From: Candidatus Limiplasma pullicola
GTDB lineage: Bacteria; Bacillota; Clostridia; Christensenellales; Aristaeellaceae
Reading direction: 5' to 3'
Length of the DNA stretch: 64,000 bases
Assembly (NCBI GenBank): GCA_018710985.1
Contig: DVIV01000030.1
Coordinates: 62,001 to 126,000 of the forward strand
Each line of letters begins with the position of its first letter. Position 1 is the stretch's first letter. The notes beneath the pieces were generated by a model. It did no database searches and had not been told where the DNA came from. It worked only from the letters and a program-made list of their open reading frames with translations. This document shows positions 37,804 through 49,259 of the stretch, piece after piece. A program made the position numbers and the translations under genes.

Positions 37804-38901
37804 TCACTGCATTTTCAGATAGGCGGTGATGAAGCCGTCGAGGTTGCCGTCCATCACGTCATCCACGTTGCCGCTCTCATAGCCGGTGCGGTGGTCCTTG
37901 ACCATGGTGTAGGGCTGGAACACATAGGAGCGGATCTGGCTGCCCCATTCGATCTTCTTCATCTCGCCCTTGATATCGGCCATCTGCTCTTCCTTCTCGC
38001 GCTCGCGCAGCTCAAGCAGGCGGCTTTTGAGGATGCGCAGGCAGACCTCGCGGTTCTGCACCTGGCTGCGCTCGTTCTGGCACTGGGCCACGATGCCGGT
38101 GGGAATGTGCGTCATGCGCACGGCGCTGTCGGTGCGGTTGACGTGCTGGCCGCCCGCGCCGCCGGCGCGGTAGGTGTCGATGCGCACTTCCTCCATGTTG
38201 ACTTCAAAGTCCTGGTCGTCCTCCAGAATGGGGGACACGTCCAGGGAGCTGAAGGAGGTGTGGCGGCGCGCGTTGGCGTCAAAGGGAGAGATGCGCACCA
38301 GCCGGTGCACGCCCTTTTCGCTGCGCAGGAAGCCGTAGGCGTTTTCGCCGTCCACCTGGAAGGTCACGCTCTTGATGCCCGCCTCGTCGCCGTCCAAAAG
38401 GTCGTTGACGGTCACCTTGAAGCCGTGGCGCTCGCAGTAACGGGTGTACATGCGGTAGAGCATCTGCGTCCAGTCCTGCGCCTCGGTGCCGCCCGCGCCT
38501 GCGTGCAAGGAGAGCACGGCGTTGCAGCTGTCGTAGTCGCCCCGCATGAGCGTTTCCAGCTCCAGCGCGTCGGCATCCTTGGCAAGGCTTTCCAGCTCCT
38601 GCTCGCACTCGGCGGCGATGCCCTCGTCCTCGTCTTCGGCAAGCAGCTCCAGCATGGCCTCCACATCGTCGGCGCGCGTCTCCAGGCGCTTGACGTGGTC
38701 CAGCTTGCCCTCAATCTGGCTCACCTTGCGGTTGACGGCGGTGGAGCGCTCCAGGTTGTTCCAGAAATCCGGGGCGTTCATCTCCTCCTTGAGCTCGGTC
38801 AGTTCCTCGCGCAAAAGGGGGAGCTTGAGCGCGTCGGCCGCCTTGGCTACGGTATCGCGCAGACGGGCGAGGTCCTGTTTCATCCGTTCCTGATCAATCA
38901 T
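37804..38901 (-). CDS. prfB: peptide chain release factor 2, without programmed frameshift
   Basis: RF2 ends translation at UGA and UAA. The protein has 365 residues in one uninterrupted frame. The stop-codon recognition tripeptide SPF is in RISPFDANARRHTSF, and the hydrolysis motif GGQ is in GAGGQHVNRTDSAVR. The N-terminus aligns in length with Bacillus RF2, yet no in-frame UGA or CUU-UGA slippery site interrupts it, so the classic +1 frameshift autoregulation is missing. AGGAGAGG precedes the ATG. It is 43 bases downstream of two secreted-protein genes in the secA unit. Confidence 0.96.
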   Translation of the reverse strand: MIDQERMKQDLARLRDTVAKAADALKLPLLREELTELKEEMNAPDFWNNLERSTAVNRKVSQIEGKLDHVKRLETRADDVEAMLELLAEDEDEGIAAECEQELESLAKDADALELETLMRGDYDSCNAVLSLHAGAGGTEAQDWTQMLYRMYTRYCERHGFKVTVNDLLDGDEAGIKSVTFQVDGENAYGFLRSEKGVHRLVRISPFDANARRHTSFSSLDVSPILEDDQDFEVNMEEVRIDTYRAGGAGGQHVNRTDSAVRMTHIPTGIVAQCQNERSQVQNREVCLRILKSRLLELREREKEEQMADIKGEMKKIEWGSQIRSYVFQPYTMVKDHRTGYESGNVDDVMDGNLDGFITAYLKMQ

Positions 38902-38944
38902 AGAATCCTCTCCTGATTTGTTTCTCTCCGGTATGACAGAGGCG

Positions 38945-39715
38945 CTAAAGAGCCTGATGGCCTTCGGTCAGCAGGCTGTCAGGGGCCGATATGCAGCGGG
39001 GCACATCCAGCAGTCCGATATCCTCCAGAATGGACAGATAGCTTCGCTCTTCCTCAGCAATGTTGCCGTTTTCGTCCACATAGCCCGACCGGGTTAGGCC
39101 GTCATAGAACAGATCAAAGGCCGTGACGCTCGAATCGCCGGCCTCATCCCAGGGCGGCAACGGCCCTATCCGCGCCTTCGCGCAGGTCCCGTCCCATCGC
39201 GTAAAGATGAGGTCAACGGCGCCTTCCTGCCATAGCGTCTCCTGCCACAGATCCATCCCCACTGTTCCCAGGGGACACATGAGCGAAAACTCGTACTCGC
39301 CATCATATTCTTCCCATTGGTTCAAGCGGTGATCCACCGGCAGAAAGTCGAAGAGAAGCGCGCTGTTCCCCGCGGAAAGCACCAGAGAGGAAAGGTCGGC
39401 CGGCGCGTCCAGGACACCCTTGAGCATTGCGTAGGGAACGGGGACGAGATCCGAATCCGCGAGGGCAAAGTCCAGACTGAACACACCGGACGTTCCGTCG
39501 TCAAAGGTCAAAGCGCAGCCGTCGTATTCGTCAAACCTGGTCTGGTAGGTCCAAAAGCCGCTTTGTGACCACTCAAAAGTGGTCACGAAGCCCGCGTCCG
39601 TTTCGTCGCTGCGCACATAGGCTTCCAGCTCTGTCGCGTCAAAGGAGGTACCCTGCGCCAGCGCGGCTGTGCCAAGCAGGACGGTCAGCACTCCAAGTCC
39701 GATGAGCCGCTTCAT
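38945..39715 (-). CDS. secreted protein of unknown function, related to the next gene upstream
   Basis: 256 residues with a signal peptide (MKRLIGLGVLTVLLGTAALAQG). The mature part is acidic and beta-rich, with YEFSLMCPLGTVGMDLWQETLWQEGAVDLIFTRWDG. It shares a pattern with the larger protein at 39725 (SDLVPVPYAMLKG against SDFGVPFLCLEG; PLG..G...L), so they look like diverged paralogues. GGAGG five bases before ATG 39715 fixes the start; an upstream GTG touches it. I do not recognise the family. Confidence 0.7.
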   Translation of the reverse strand: MKRLIGLGVLTVLLGTAALAQGTSFDATELEAYVRSDETDAGFVTTFEWSQSGFWTYQTRFDEYDGCALTFDDGTSGVFSLDFALADSDLVPVPYAMLKGVLDAPADLSSLVLSAGNSALLFDFLPVDHRLNQWEEYDGEYEFSLMCPLGTVGMDLWQETLWQEGAVDLIFTRWDGTCAKARIGPLPPWDEAGDSSVTAFDLFYDGLTRSGYVDENGNIAEEERSYLSILEDIGLLDVPRCISAPDSLLTEGHQAL

Positions 39716-39724
39716 GGCCACCTC

Positions 39725-40915
39725 CTATTTGACATCCCAGCGCCAGAAGTCCAGGTCGCGGTCCGAAACGGTTTCCACAGTTCCGTCGTCGTAACGGACC
39801 TCGCGGATGGCCGTAAAGATCACGCGCGCGTCCGCGCCATAGCCCTCAAGGCTGTATTTGGAAAGCATTTTTTTCTTTCCGGGACGGATGGATTCCTCAA
39901 TCGTCATCTCGTTATACACCTCGCCGGTGAGCGTGCTTGCGATGGGGTTGCCGCTTCTGTCCGTGCAGTAATACACGAAGGTAACGGACTGCATTGCGCG
40001 CTGCTTATCCGTGTTTTTCAGCTCAATGCGAATCCAGGGCACTGTTTTGACGCGGCCCCAATCCCCCGACAAGGTGCTTTCCAGATGGAGGCGCGGCGTC
40101 CAGAGAACGTCCTCCAGAGGCTTGACGCTCTTGCCGGGCTTGGGAATACCGGATGCTCCGTCGGGAAGCCAGACCTTTTCTCCGCTGGGATAGACCGTAA
40201 TGGCCGGCATGAGGCTGTCGCCGTCCAGCACGGCTACCGAGGTGGCGATGCTCTCCTGCACCTGCCCGTCCCTGTCCAGGAAACGGGAACGCACAAGCCC
40301 CTCGTAAAATACCGGATAGCCGCCGTCCGCCTCCGTTACGGCAGGCTGCTCGATGGCAAAGCACAGCTTCCTGGCGTCGTAGAGGCGCAGGGAGAAGGCG
40401 AAGTCCGCGTCATGCAGATCCCTGAGAAGCGCGATTCCCGGATTGCCCAGAGGCAGGATCAGATCAAAATCGTAGCCGTCCGCCCCGTCCGGCTCCAGCA
40501 GAAAACCGTCCGTGTAGCGCTTCAGGTCCAGCCAGTACACGCGATCCCCGATCAGCAGCTGCAGGAGCTTGGCCGAAAACTTCTGATCGCTCCAGCCCTC
40601 CAGGCAAAGAAATGGAACGCCGAAATCGCTTTTGCTTCCGCTGATCACGAAAGACAGATCCACGTACCCCGCCAGCGTTCCGCTGGAAAAGTCGTACTGC
40701 ATGGAGCCATCATAGGTCAGGTACTGCCAGTCCTCGAAGGTTTCGGTTTCTTCCGAGGAAAAGAGGGTCAGATCGTAGGCGGGCGTGTCCTCGGCGATAG
40801 AGTATGCGTACAGCAGTTCCACGTCAAAGCGGTCGTCAAACGGTTCGGCTGTCGCCGGCACGGCAAGCTGCGTCAGCAACAGCACCACAAGCAACAAATA
40901 CCCCCATTTTTTCAT
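39725..40915 (-). CDS. secreted protein of unknown function, two-domain
   Basis: 396 residues with a signal peptide (MKKWGYLLLVVLLLTQLAVPATA). Residues about 30-215 resemble the 38945 protein (YDFDLILPLGNPGIALLRDL, then ADFAFSLRLYDARKLCFAI). The rest, about 250-396, is a second beta domain with WIRIELKNTDKQRAMQSVTFVYYCTD, similar to immunoglobulin-like folds in Clostridial surface proteins. GGGAGG precedes the ATG. It follows secA by 57 bases with no promoter or terminator seen. The function is unknown. Confidence 0.7.
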   Translation of the reverse strand: MKKWGYLLLVVLLLTQLAVPATAEPFDDRFDVELLYAYSIAEDTPAYDLTLFSSEETETFEDWQYLTYDGSMQYDFSSGTLAGYVDLSFVISGSKSDFGVPFLCLEGWSDQKFSAKLLQLLIGDRVYWLDLKRYTDGFLLEPDGADGYDFDLILPLGNPGIALLRDLHDADFAFSLRLYDARKLCFAIEQPAVTEADGGYPVFYEGLVRSRFLDRDGQVQESIATSVAVLDGDSLMPAITVYPSGEKVWLPDGASGIPKPGKSVKPLEDVLWTPRLHLESTLSGDWGRVKTVPWIRIELKNTDKQRAMQSVTFVYYCTDRSGNPIASTLTGEVYNEMTIEESIRPGKKKMLSKYSLEGYGADARVIFTAIREVRYDDGTVETVSDRDLDFWRWDVK

Positions 40916-40972
40916 GCTTTGCTCCCTCCCTGGCAGACCGTTCTTCCTGTTTCCGCGTCCGCGGACTTCGCG

Positions 40973-43705
<2,733 letters not shown>

Positions 43706-43761
43706 TGTCTTCCTCCAAAACGGCGGCGCGAAAGCGCGCGGGCCGGAATAGACCAGTTTCT

Positions 43762-43790
43762 ATTATAGCGGGAAGCGGCGCTTTTTTCAA
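43762..43790 (-). promoter_or_regulatory. SigA-type promoter for secA
   Basis: Minus strand: TTGAAA (43790-43785), 17 bases, perfect TATAAT (43767-43762), about 57 bases before the ATG at 43705. Confidence 0.8.
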
Positions 43791-43811
43791 TATCCGCCGG
43801 GGAATTTCCCC

Positions 43812-46220
43812 TTAGGGGATGGCGGTGATGTCGCCCAGCCCGTGCAGGGCGCGCCGCAGGTCAAAGCGCCACCGTTCGCTTCTGCGCACGCTTCTGCGCA
43901 TGCGGCGGTAGGCGCGCACGCCCGTTTCCAGATCGGCGGCGGAAAGCGGCGCGCGGGCGTAGCGGGCAAGCGTCAGCTTTTTGCAGAACGCCTCGAAGTC
44001 CGGGTTGGACAGCGCCCCCACGCAGACGCGGTGGGCAAAGGCGCTCAGTTCCTCGCCGCCCAGCGGCGCCTGCCCCGTGCGGGCCAGCAGCGTCAGCATG
44101 GCGCGGCAGAGGATCAGCCCCGCTTCCTCCGTGTTTCTGGCCCGCGCCGCCAGAACGGCGGGGTCGGTCTTTTGCAGACGCGAGCGCAGCCAGAAAACGG
44201 CGAGGGCGATCAGCGCCAGAAGCAGCAGTATGCCCAGCACCACCCACAGCCATACCGGCGGGCGGCGCTTATCGTCATCCGCGCTGTCGCTCTGCGGCTC
44301 CTGCTGCGGCTCAGGGGAAGGCTCGGGCGAGGGCGAAGGGCTGCTTTGCGCCGCAAAGGGGTCCGGCGGCGTCGGCGAGGGGGTGATGCTGCCGTCGTTG
44401 GGCGTGGGGGAGGGGGTCGGGGGCGTGAGGTCGAGGGTCGGCGTGGGCGCGCTGTCCGGGTGTTCCGGCGGCGGGGTCGGGTCGTTGTCCGCGTCCTCGG
44501 GCAGGAGGTTCACGCGTCCCGCCTCGCCCTCATGCTCGTGCGTGCCGCCGCCCTGCTGCGAAGTCCCCTGCGCGTCCTGCGCGGCGGCGGTGGGGTCGAA
44601 GGTGAGCCAGCCGACGCCGTTGAAGTATACTTCCACCCAGGCGTGGGCGTCCTCACCGGTGAGTACCACGCTCTCGCCGGGCGCGGCGTGCAGGGAATAG
44701 CCCTCCACATAGCGCGCAGGCAGCCCCGCCGCGCGGCATAGCACGGCCATGGCGCTGGCGAAATAGCTGCAATAGCCCTCGCGGGAATCGAGCAGGAAAT
44801 AGGAAACAAAGTCGCGCTCGGCGGGCGGGTAGTCCACCTCCAGCGTGTAGCGGCAGTTGTCCGCCAGCCAGTCGCGGATGGCGACGGCCTTGGAAAAGGC
44901 GTCCGGCGCGCCGGAAGTGATCTGCGCCGCCAGACTGTATACGCCATCTTCCACCGCGTCCGGCAGGGCAAGGCAGGTCTCCGCCGCCTCCTGCCAGCCC
45001 TCGTCCTCCGCCGGGGCGCGCTCCAAGGTCAGCGCGCGCAGCGCCGCCTCGTCGCCCTGCGCAAGGGCGGTAAAGGCGTACTCGTCGCCCGCTTCCACGT
45101 TGCGGGCGAGGAACACCTCGCCGATGGAGTTGTAGTACACGGCGTTTTGCAGGGCCATGGAAAAGTCCGTCAGCCGGTGGGCGGCAAAGAGGGTGCTGGT
45201 GCCCCCGTCCAGCATCTCCACTTCCGCCGTGCGGGCGGTGAAGGCAGTTTCGCCGCCGGGCACTTCGCCGGAGTCAAAGATGTCCGCGCGCGTGGCGCGG
45301 CGCGTGAAGTCGTAGTAGAGGTAGCGGGCCTTTTCGCCCGTGTCCACCCAGGAATAGCCGGTGTAATCGCGGCGGATGGTGCCGCGCAAGAGCAGGTCGC
45401 CGTCGGCGCGCACGCGCATCACCGGCGTGTCGTCCGGGTCGGCGGGGCCGCCCAGACGCGGCTCCGGCTCGCCGTCCTCGCCGGAGATGGTGTAGTTGTA
45501 GCCCCGCTCCTGCAAGGAGAAGGTCTGCCGCACCTCGCTGAAGTGAAAGTAATCCTCAAAGGCGTTGCGCAGGGCGTTGGCGGCGTTTTCCAGCGGCGTC
45601 CACGTCAGCCGCCCCTGCGGCACCAGCAAGAGCGCCAGCAATACCGCCAGCGCGGCGGGGATGAGCGCGCGCACGCAGCTCTTCAGATCGCGCTCGGCGT
45701 CGGAGATAAAGGCGTAGGCCGCCGCCAGACCGATGAGCGCCGGCACCGCCGCGCCCACGCTCGCGTCCTCGCCGATGGCGCAGGCGGCGAGAATGGCCAC
45801 CAGCGCCACCACCGCGGCGAAAAAGAGGCCGCCGCGCTTTCGCACCAGCAAAAAGAACAACAGCCCCAGCCCCACGCCCAGCAGCATGGCCGCCGCCGGG
45901 CCGTGCGCGGCGAGGGAGGCCGCGTCGCCGCTCTCCCCAAAGGCGCGCAGGGCCTCAAACAGCGCCCGCGCCCCGAAAACGCCGCCCAGCAGCACCGCCA
46001 GCAGATATACCGCCAGCGCGCAGAGCGCGGCGATCAGCCCGGGCGCGCCCGAGAACATCGCCGCGCCCAGCAGCGCCGCGCCAAAGGCCCACAGGTAGGC
46101 GAGCGGCCAGCTCGCCGCAAGGGGCGTCGCGCTGAGTATGGTGTTGGCCGCGCCGCCGGCCACCAGCGCCGCGATCAGCGCGGTGGCGAGCAGGCGGAGA
46201 AGTTTCTGTGTTCTGGTCAT
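43812..46220 (-). CDS. transglutaminase-like membrane protein (TgpA/DUF3488 type)
   Basis: 802 residues: about seven N-terminal helices, a large external transglutaminase-core domain (about 430-560), a Pro/Ser/Thr-rich linker (about 575-655), one helix and a cytoplasmic DUF4129-like tail. The Cys of [13 protein letters not shown], His of [12 protein letters not shown] and Asp of LTFDPTAA form the expected catalytic triad. The family is found with MoxR and DUF58 genes and is thought to act on cell-envelope proteins. It is the last gene of the moxR unit. No terminator is evident before secA. Confidence 0.9.
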   Translation of the reverse strand: MTRTQKLLRLLATALIAALVAGGAANTILSATPLAASWPLAYLWAFGAALLGAAMFSGAPGLIAALCALAVYLLAVLLGGVFGARALFEALRAFGESGDAASLAAHGPAAAMLLGVGLGLLFFLLVRKRGGLFFAAVVALVAILAACAIGEDASVGAAVPALIGLAAAYAFISDAERDLKSCVRALIPAALAVLLALLLVPQGRLTWTPLENAANALRNAFEDYFHFSEVRQTFSLQERGYNYTISGEDGEPEPRLGGPADPDDTPVMRVRADGDLLLRGTIRRDYTGYSWVDTGEKARYLYYDFTRRATRADIFDSGEVPGGETAFTARTAEVEMLDGGTSTLFAAHRLTDFSMALQNAVYYNSIGEVFLARNVEAGDEYAFTALAQGDEAALRALTLERAPAEDEGWQEAAETCLALPDAVEDGVYSLAAQITSGAPDAFSKAVAIRDWLADNCRYTLEVDYPPAERDFVSYFLLDSREGYCSYFASAMAVLCRAAGLPARYVEGYSLHAAPGESVVLTGEDAHAWVEVYFNGVGWLTFDPTAAAQDAQGTSQQGGGTHEHEGEAGRVNLLPEDADNDPTPPPEHPDSAPTPTLDLTPPTPSPTPNDGSITPSPTPPDPFAAQSSPSPSPEPSPEPQQEPQSDSADDDKRRPPVWLWVVLGILLLLALIALAVFWLRSRLQKTDPAVLAARARNTEEAGLILCRAMLTLLARTGQAPLGGEELSAFAHRVCVGALSNPDFEAFCKKLTLARYARAPLSAADLETGVRAYRRMRRSVRRSERWRFDLRRALHGLGDITAIP

Positions 46221-46232
46221 CTGCGTCCTCCG

Positions 46233-47393
46233 TCAGGCGGCGGCTTCCCAGGGATCGACCGCCCTCGCCTCGACGTTTTCCATCTTCAGCCGCTCGATCA
46301 TTTCCAGCGACTGGTCGTTGCGGCTGTCCGTCACCCACAGAAGCCGCACGCGCACGCCTGTGCGCGAAAGTTTCAGCGCCATGTCGGCCACGCGCGTGGT
46401 CAACCGCGGCGTGACCAGCACGCAGCCGCCCGTGCGCGTGGTGCGCCGCAGCATCTGCACAAGCACCTGCTCGTAGGGGTAGGGGCTGTCGAACTGCGCG
46501 CGCATCAGCGCTTCGGCGAACATGGGAACATCCTGCGGAAACTGCCCGGACGGCTCGCCGGGCCGCGATGAGAGCAGCGGCATGCGCACAGGATAGCCCT
46601 CGTTGAGCTGCGCGCGCGCCTGCGAAAGACAGGCCTCGCACACGCAGTCCTCAATGGTCAGCGCCTGATCCGGCAGTGCCTGGATCTCGGAAAGGTCGGG
46701 CACGATCAACGTGTCCGGCCGCGAGGATTCCTCAAACGTGCGCACCATCAGTTCGCGCCGCCGCATCGTCAGTTTCCAGTGGACTTTTTTCAGCACGTCG
46801 CCCTCCTGCCATTTGCGCACGTCCGAGGGCGAGGAAGCGTCCTCCGTGGCGCGCGAGCGCAGTTCCGGCCCGGTGTCCCCGGCCTTCAATTCCAGAAAGG
46901 GCACGTCGTAGCTCTTGGGATACACGTCCACGCGCAAAAGTTTCATGCCGCTCTTGCGGGAGATGGAGAACAGCCCAAAGGCGTCGCGGGCGCGCAGGCG
47001 GGTGATGCCCACCTCATAGCTGCCCCGGTGCGGGCAGCGCACCATGTAGCGGAAGGTGCGCGTCTTGAACGCCGGGGTGGAAACGCTGATCTCCTGCGCG
47101 GCGGAAAAGGCCGAGGGCACGTTGAGGCGCAGGCGCAGCGCCGCCACCGGCAAAGGCGATGTGTGGCGCACGGTGAAAATGGTCATCATCGCCTCGCCGC
47201 GCTCCACGCGGGGCTTGACCCCGCGCATCTCGATGCGCGCGCTGAACAAAAGCCACAGCACGGAGATGAGCGAAAGAAGGGTGAGCAGCAAAAGCGTGTA
47301 AAACAGCAGGTAGTAGATCTGCCCGCCCGTGGACAGCCCCGTCGCAAGCAGCGCCGCCATGGCGATGAGTACCCCGGTCAGCCGCGAGGTCAT
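46233..47393 (-). CDS. DUF58 (VWA-like) membrane protein
   Basis: 386 residues with two N-terminal helices and a DUF58 domain in the second half: VRKWQEGDVLKKVHWKLTMRR followed by ELMVRTFEES and DTLIVPDLS. The family is an atypical von Willebrand A domain that partners MoxR ATPases, probably in assembling an envelope complex. The ATG overlaps the moxR stop as ATGA, so the two are coupled. The C-terminal 150 residues form a Rossmann-like sheet with VLVTPRLTTRV. Confidence 0.9.
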   Translation of the reverse strand: MTSRLTGVLIAMAALLATGLSTGGQIYYLLFYTLLLLTLLSLISVLWLLFSARIEMRGVKPRVERGEAMMTIFTVRHTSPLPVAALRLRLNVPSAFSAAQEISVSTPAFKTRTFRYMVRCPHRGSYEVGITRLRARDAFGLFSISRKSGMKLLRVDVYPKSYDVPFLELKAGDTGPELRSRATEDASSPSDVRKWQEGDVLKKVHWKLTMRRRELMVRTFEESSRPDTLIVPDLSEIQALPDQALTIEDCVCEACLSQARAQLNEGYPVRMPLLSSRPGEPSGQFPQDVPMFAEALMRAQFDSPYPYEQVLVQMLRRTTRTGGCVLVTPRLTTRVADMALKLSRTGVRVRLLWVTDSRNDQSLEMIERLKMENVEARAVDPWEAAA

Positions 47394-48337
47394 CTGGCCT
47401 TCACCGGCACCTGCACGGAGCCGAGGATGTTGCCAAGCACGCGCTGCGCCGTCATGTTGCGCATGCGCGCCTCGGGGCTCAAAACCAGCCTGTGCGCCAG
47501 CACCGGCTCGGCCATTTTCTGGATGTCCTCGGGGGACACGTAGTCGCGCCCCTGCAAGAGCGCCCGCGCCTGCCCCGCGCGCAAAAGCGAGATGGCCGCG
47601 CGCGTGGAAACGCCCAATTGCAAGGCCCCGTTCCTGCGCGAGGCGGCGGCGATGGCGGAGATGTAGGCGCGCACTTCGCGCGAGGTGTACACCGTGTCCA
47701 CCTGCTGCTGCAGCTTCACGATGTCCTGCGAGGAGCAGATGGGCTTTAACTCCTCCATGGGCCGCGCCCCGGAGGTGTAGCGCTCAAGGATGTCGATCTC
47801 CTCCTCCTGCGAAGGGTAGCCGATGGACACGCGCATGAAGAAGCGGTCCAGCTGCGCCTCCGGCAAAGGATAGGTGCCCACGAAGTCCACCGGGTTCTGC
47901 GTCGCCAGCACGATGAAGGGGCTGGGCATGCGGTAGGTGGTGCCGTCCACCGTCACCTGTCCTTCCTCCATCACTTCCAGCAGGCTGGACTGGGTCTTGG
48001 GCGAGGTGCGGTTGATCTCGTCGGCGAGGACGATCTGGCTCATCACCAGCCCGGGCCGGTATTCCAGTTCGCCCGTCTTGAAGTTGACGATGGAAAAGCC
48101 GGTGATGTCGCTGGGGGTGATGTCCGGCGTGAACTGTATGCGCTTGAACGAGCAGTCCAAAGAGCGCGCCAGTGCCGAGGCCAGCGTGGTCTTGCCCACG
48201 CCGGGCACGTCCTCGATCAGTACATGCCCCCGGCACAGAAGCGCGATCATCATCAGCTCCACGGCGTCCTCCTTGCCGACGATGACCCTGCCCACGTTTT
48301 TGATCAGAAGCTGCGCGAAGCGCTGCGTTACCTGCAT
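47390..48337 (-). CDS. MoxR-family AAA+ ATPase
   Basis: 315 residues. Walker A is EDVPGVGKTTLA, Walker B VLADEINR, and the sensor 1 region is ATQNPVDFVGTYPL. The pattern RIQFTPDITPSDITGF is diagnostic for the MoxR (RavA-like) family, chaperone-type ATPases that activate or assemble protein complexes with VWA partners. A C-terminal lid domain follows. A promoter lies at 48432-48460; the start follows a weak AAGGAG. It heads the MoxR-DUF58-transglutaminase unit. Confidence 0.93.
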   Translation of the reverse strand: MQVTQRFAQLLIKNVGRVIVGKEDAVELMMIALLCRGHVLIEDVPGVGKTTLASALARSLDCSFKRIQFTPDITPSDITGFSIVNFKTGELEYRPGLVMSQIVLADEINRTSPKTQSSLLEVMEEGQVTVDGTTYRMPSPFIVLATQNPVDFVGTYPLPEAQLDRFFMRVSIGYPSQEEEIDILERYTSGARPMEELKPICSSQDIVKLQQQVDTVYTSREVRAYISAIAAASRRNGALQLGVSTRAAISLLRAGQARALLQGRDYVSPEDIQKMAEPVLAHRLVLSPEARMRNMTAQRVLGNILGSVQVPVKAR

Positions 48338-48431
48338 GGCGGCGTTCTCCTTGCGTTATTTGCATTTTCTTGGACGCGCGCGCGGCGGATGCGGTTCCCC
48401 GCCGCCCGGCGCGCACACGTACTCAGTTTCC

Positions 48432-48460
48432 AGTATACAAATTTGCGCCGGGAATGACAA
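48432..48460 (-). promoter_or_regulatory. SigA-type promoter for the moxR unit
   Basis: Minus strand: TTGTCA (48460-48455), 17 bases, TATACT (48437-48432), about 95 bases before moxR. Confidence 0.72.
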
Positions 48461-48527
48461 GCGAATCTGTTCAAATGCGCGGGAATGTGCTACAATATTC
48501 AAAGGAAGGTCACATTTGGGAGGCACT

Positions 48528-49250
48528 ATGCGCAAGATCATCACCTATCCGTCCGTGGATTCCACCAACGCCGTGGCCAAGCGCCTGGCGCTGGCGGGGG
48601 AGGGCGAGTGCGCCGTCACGGCGGCGGAACAGACCGCCGGGCGCGGCCGTCTCGCGCGCTCATGGCAGTCCCCGGCGGGCGAGGGGCTGTGGGTGTCGCT
48701 CTTGCTGCGCCCGAGGGATGTCCCCGCTTCACAGGCGGGCGGCGCGGTGTTCGTCGCCGCGCTTGCCATGGCCGAGGCGCTCTGTGCCTACGGCCCGGCG
48801 AAGATCAAGTGGCCCAACGATCTGGTCATGGGCGGCAAAAAGATATGCGGCATGCTCGCCGAAGCCGGGTTCCGGGAAGGAAAATGCGACTGGCTCGTCC
48901 TCGGCGCGGGCGTCAACCTTTTGCAAACGGGTTTTCCCGAGGAGCTTCCCCACGCCACCTCCCTTTTCCTTGAGACCGGCGCGCGCGTCCCGCCCGAGGA
49001 ACTTCTTCCTGTATTTCTTGAACGCTTCGAGCCGTGGTACGCCACTTGGCAAAAACGCGGCCTTGCCCCCATCCTCGAGGGCATCCGCCCCCGCTCGGCG
49101 ACGCTGGGGCAGGGCATACGCATAGATGGCCGCGAGGGCAAGGCGTTGGATTTCCGCGAGGACGGCGCGCTGATCTGGCAGGTGGACGGCAAAACGGAAA
49201 CCGTGCTGGCCGGCGACGTCTCCGTGCGCGGCCTGTACGGATATGTGTGA
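48528..49250 (+). CDS. birA: biotin--protein ligase without DNA-binding domain
   Basis: 240 residues of the class I type, lacking the N-terminal helix-turn-helix that represses biotin genes in E. coli, so it should only biotinylate carrier proteins. The biotin-AMP loop is TAGRGRLARSW; KWPNDLVMGGKK and the CGMLAEAG strand form the pocket; the small C-terminal SH3-like domain ends the protein. GGGAGG sets the ATG at 48528. The natural substrate would be a biotin carrier of a decarboxylase or carboxylase; an OadB-like pump subunit lies at 56834. Confidence 0.92.
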   Translation: MRKIITYPSVDSTNAVAKRLALAGEGECAVTAAEQTAGRGRLARSWQSPAGEGLWVSLLLRPRDVPASQAGGAVFVAALAMAEALCAYGPAKIKWPNDLVMGGKKICGMLAEAGFREGKCDWLVLGAGVNLLQTGFPEELPHATSLFLETGARVPPEELLPVFLERFEPWYATWQKRGLAPILEGIRPRSATLGQGIRIDGREGKALDFREDGALIWQVDGKTETVLAGDVSVRGLYGYV

Positions 49251-49259
49251 GGTGATGGC

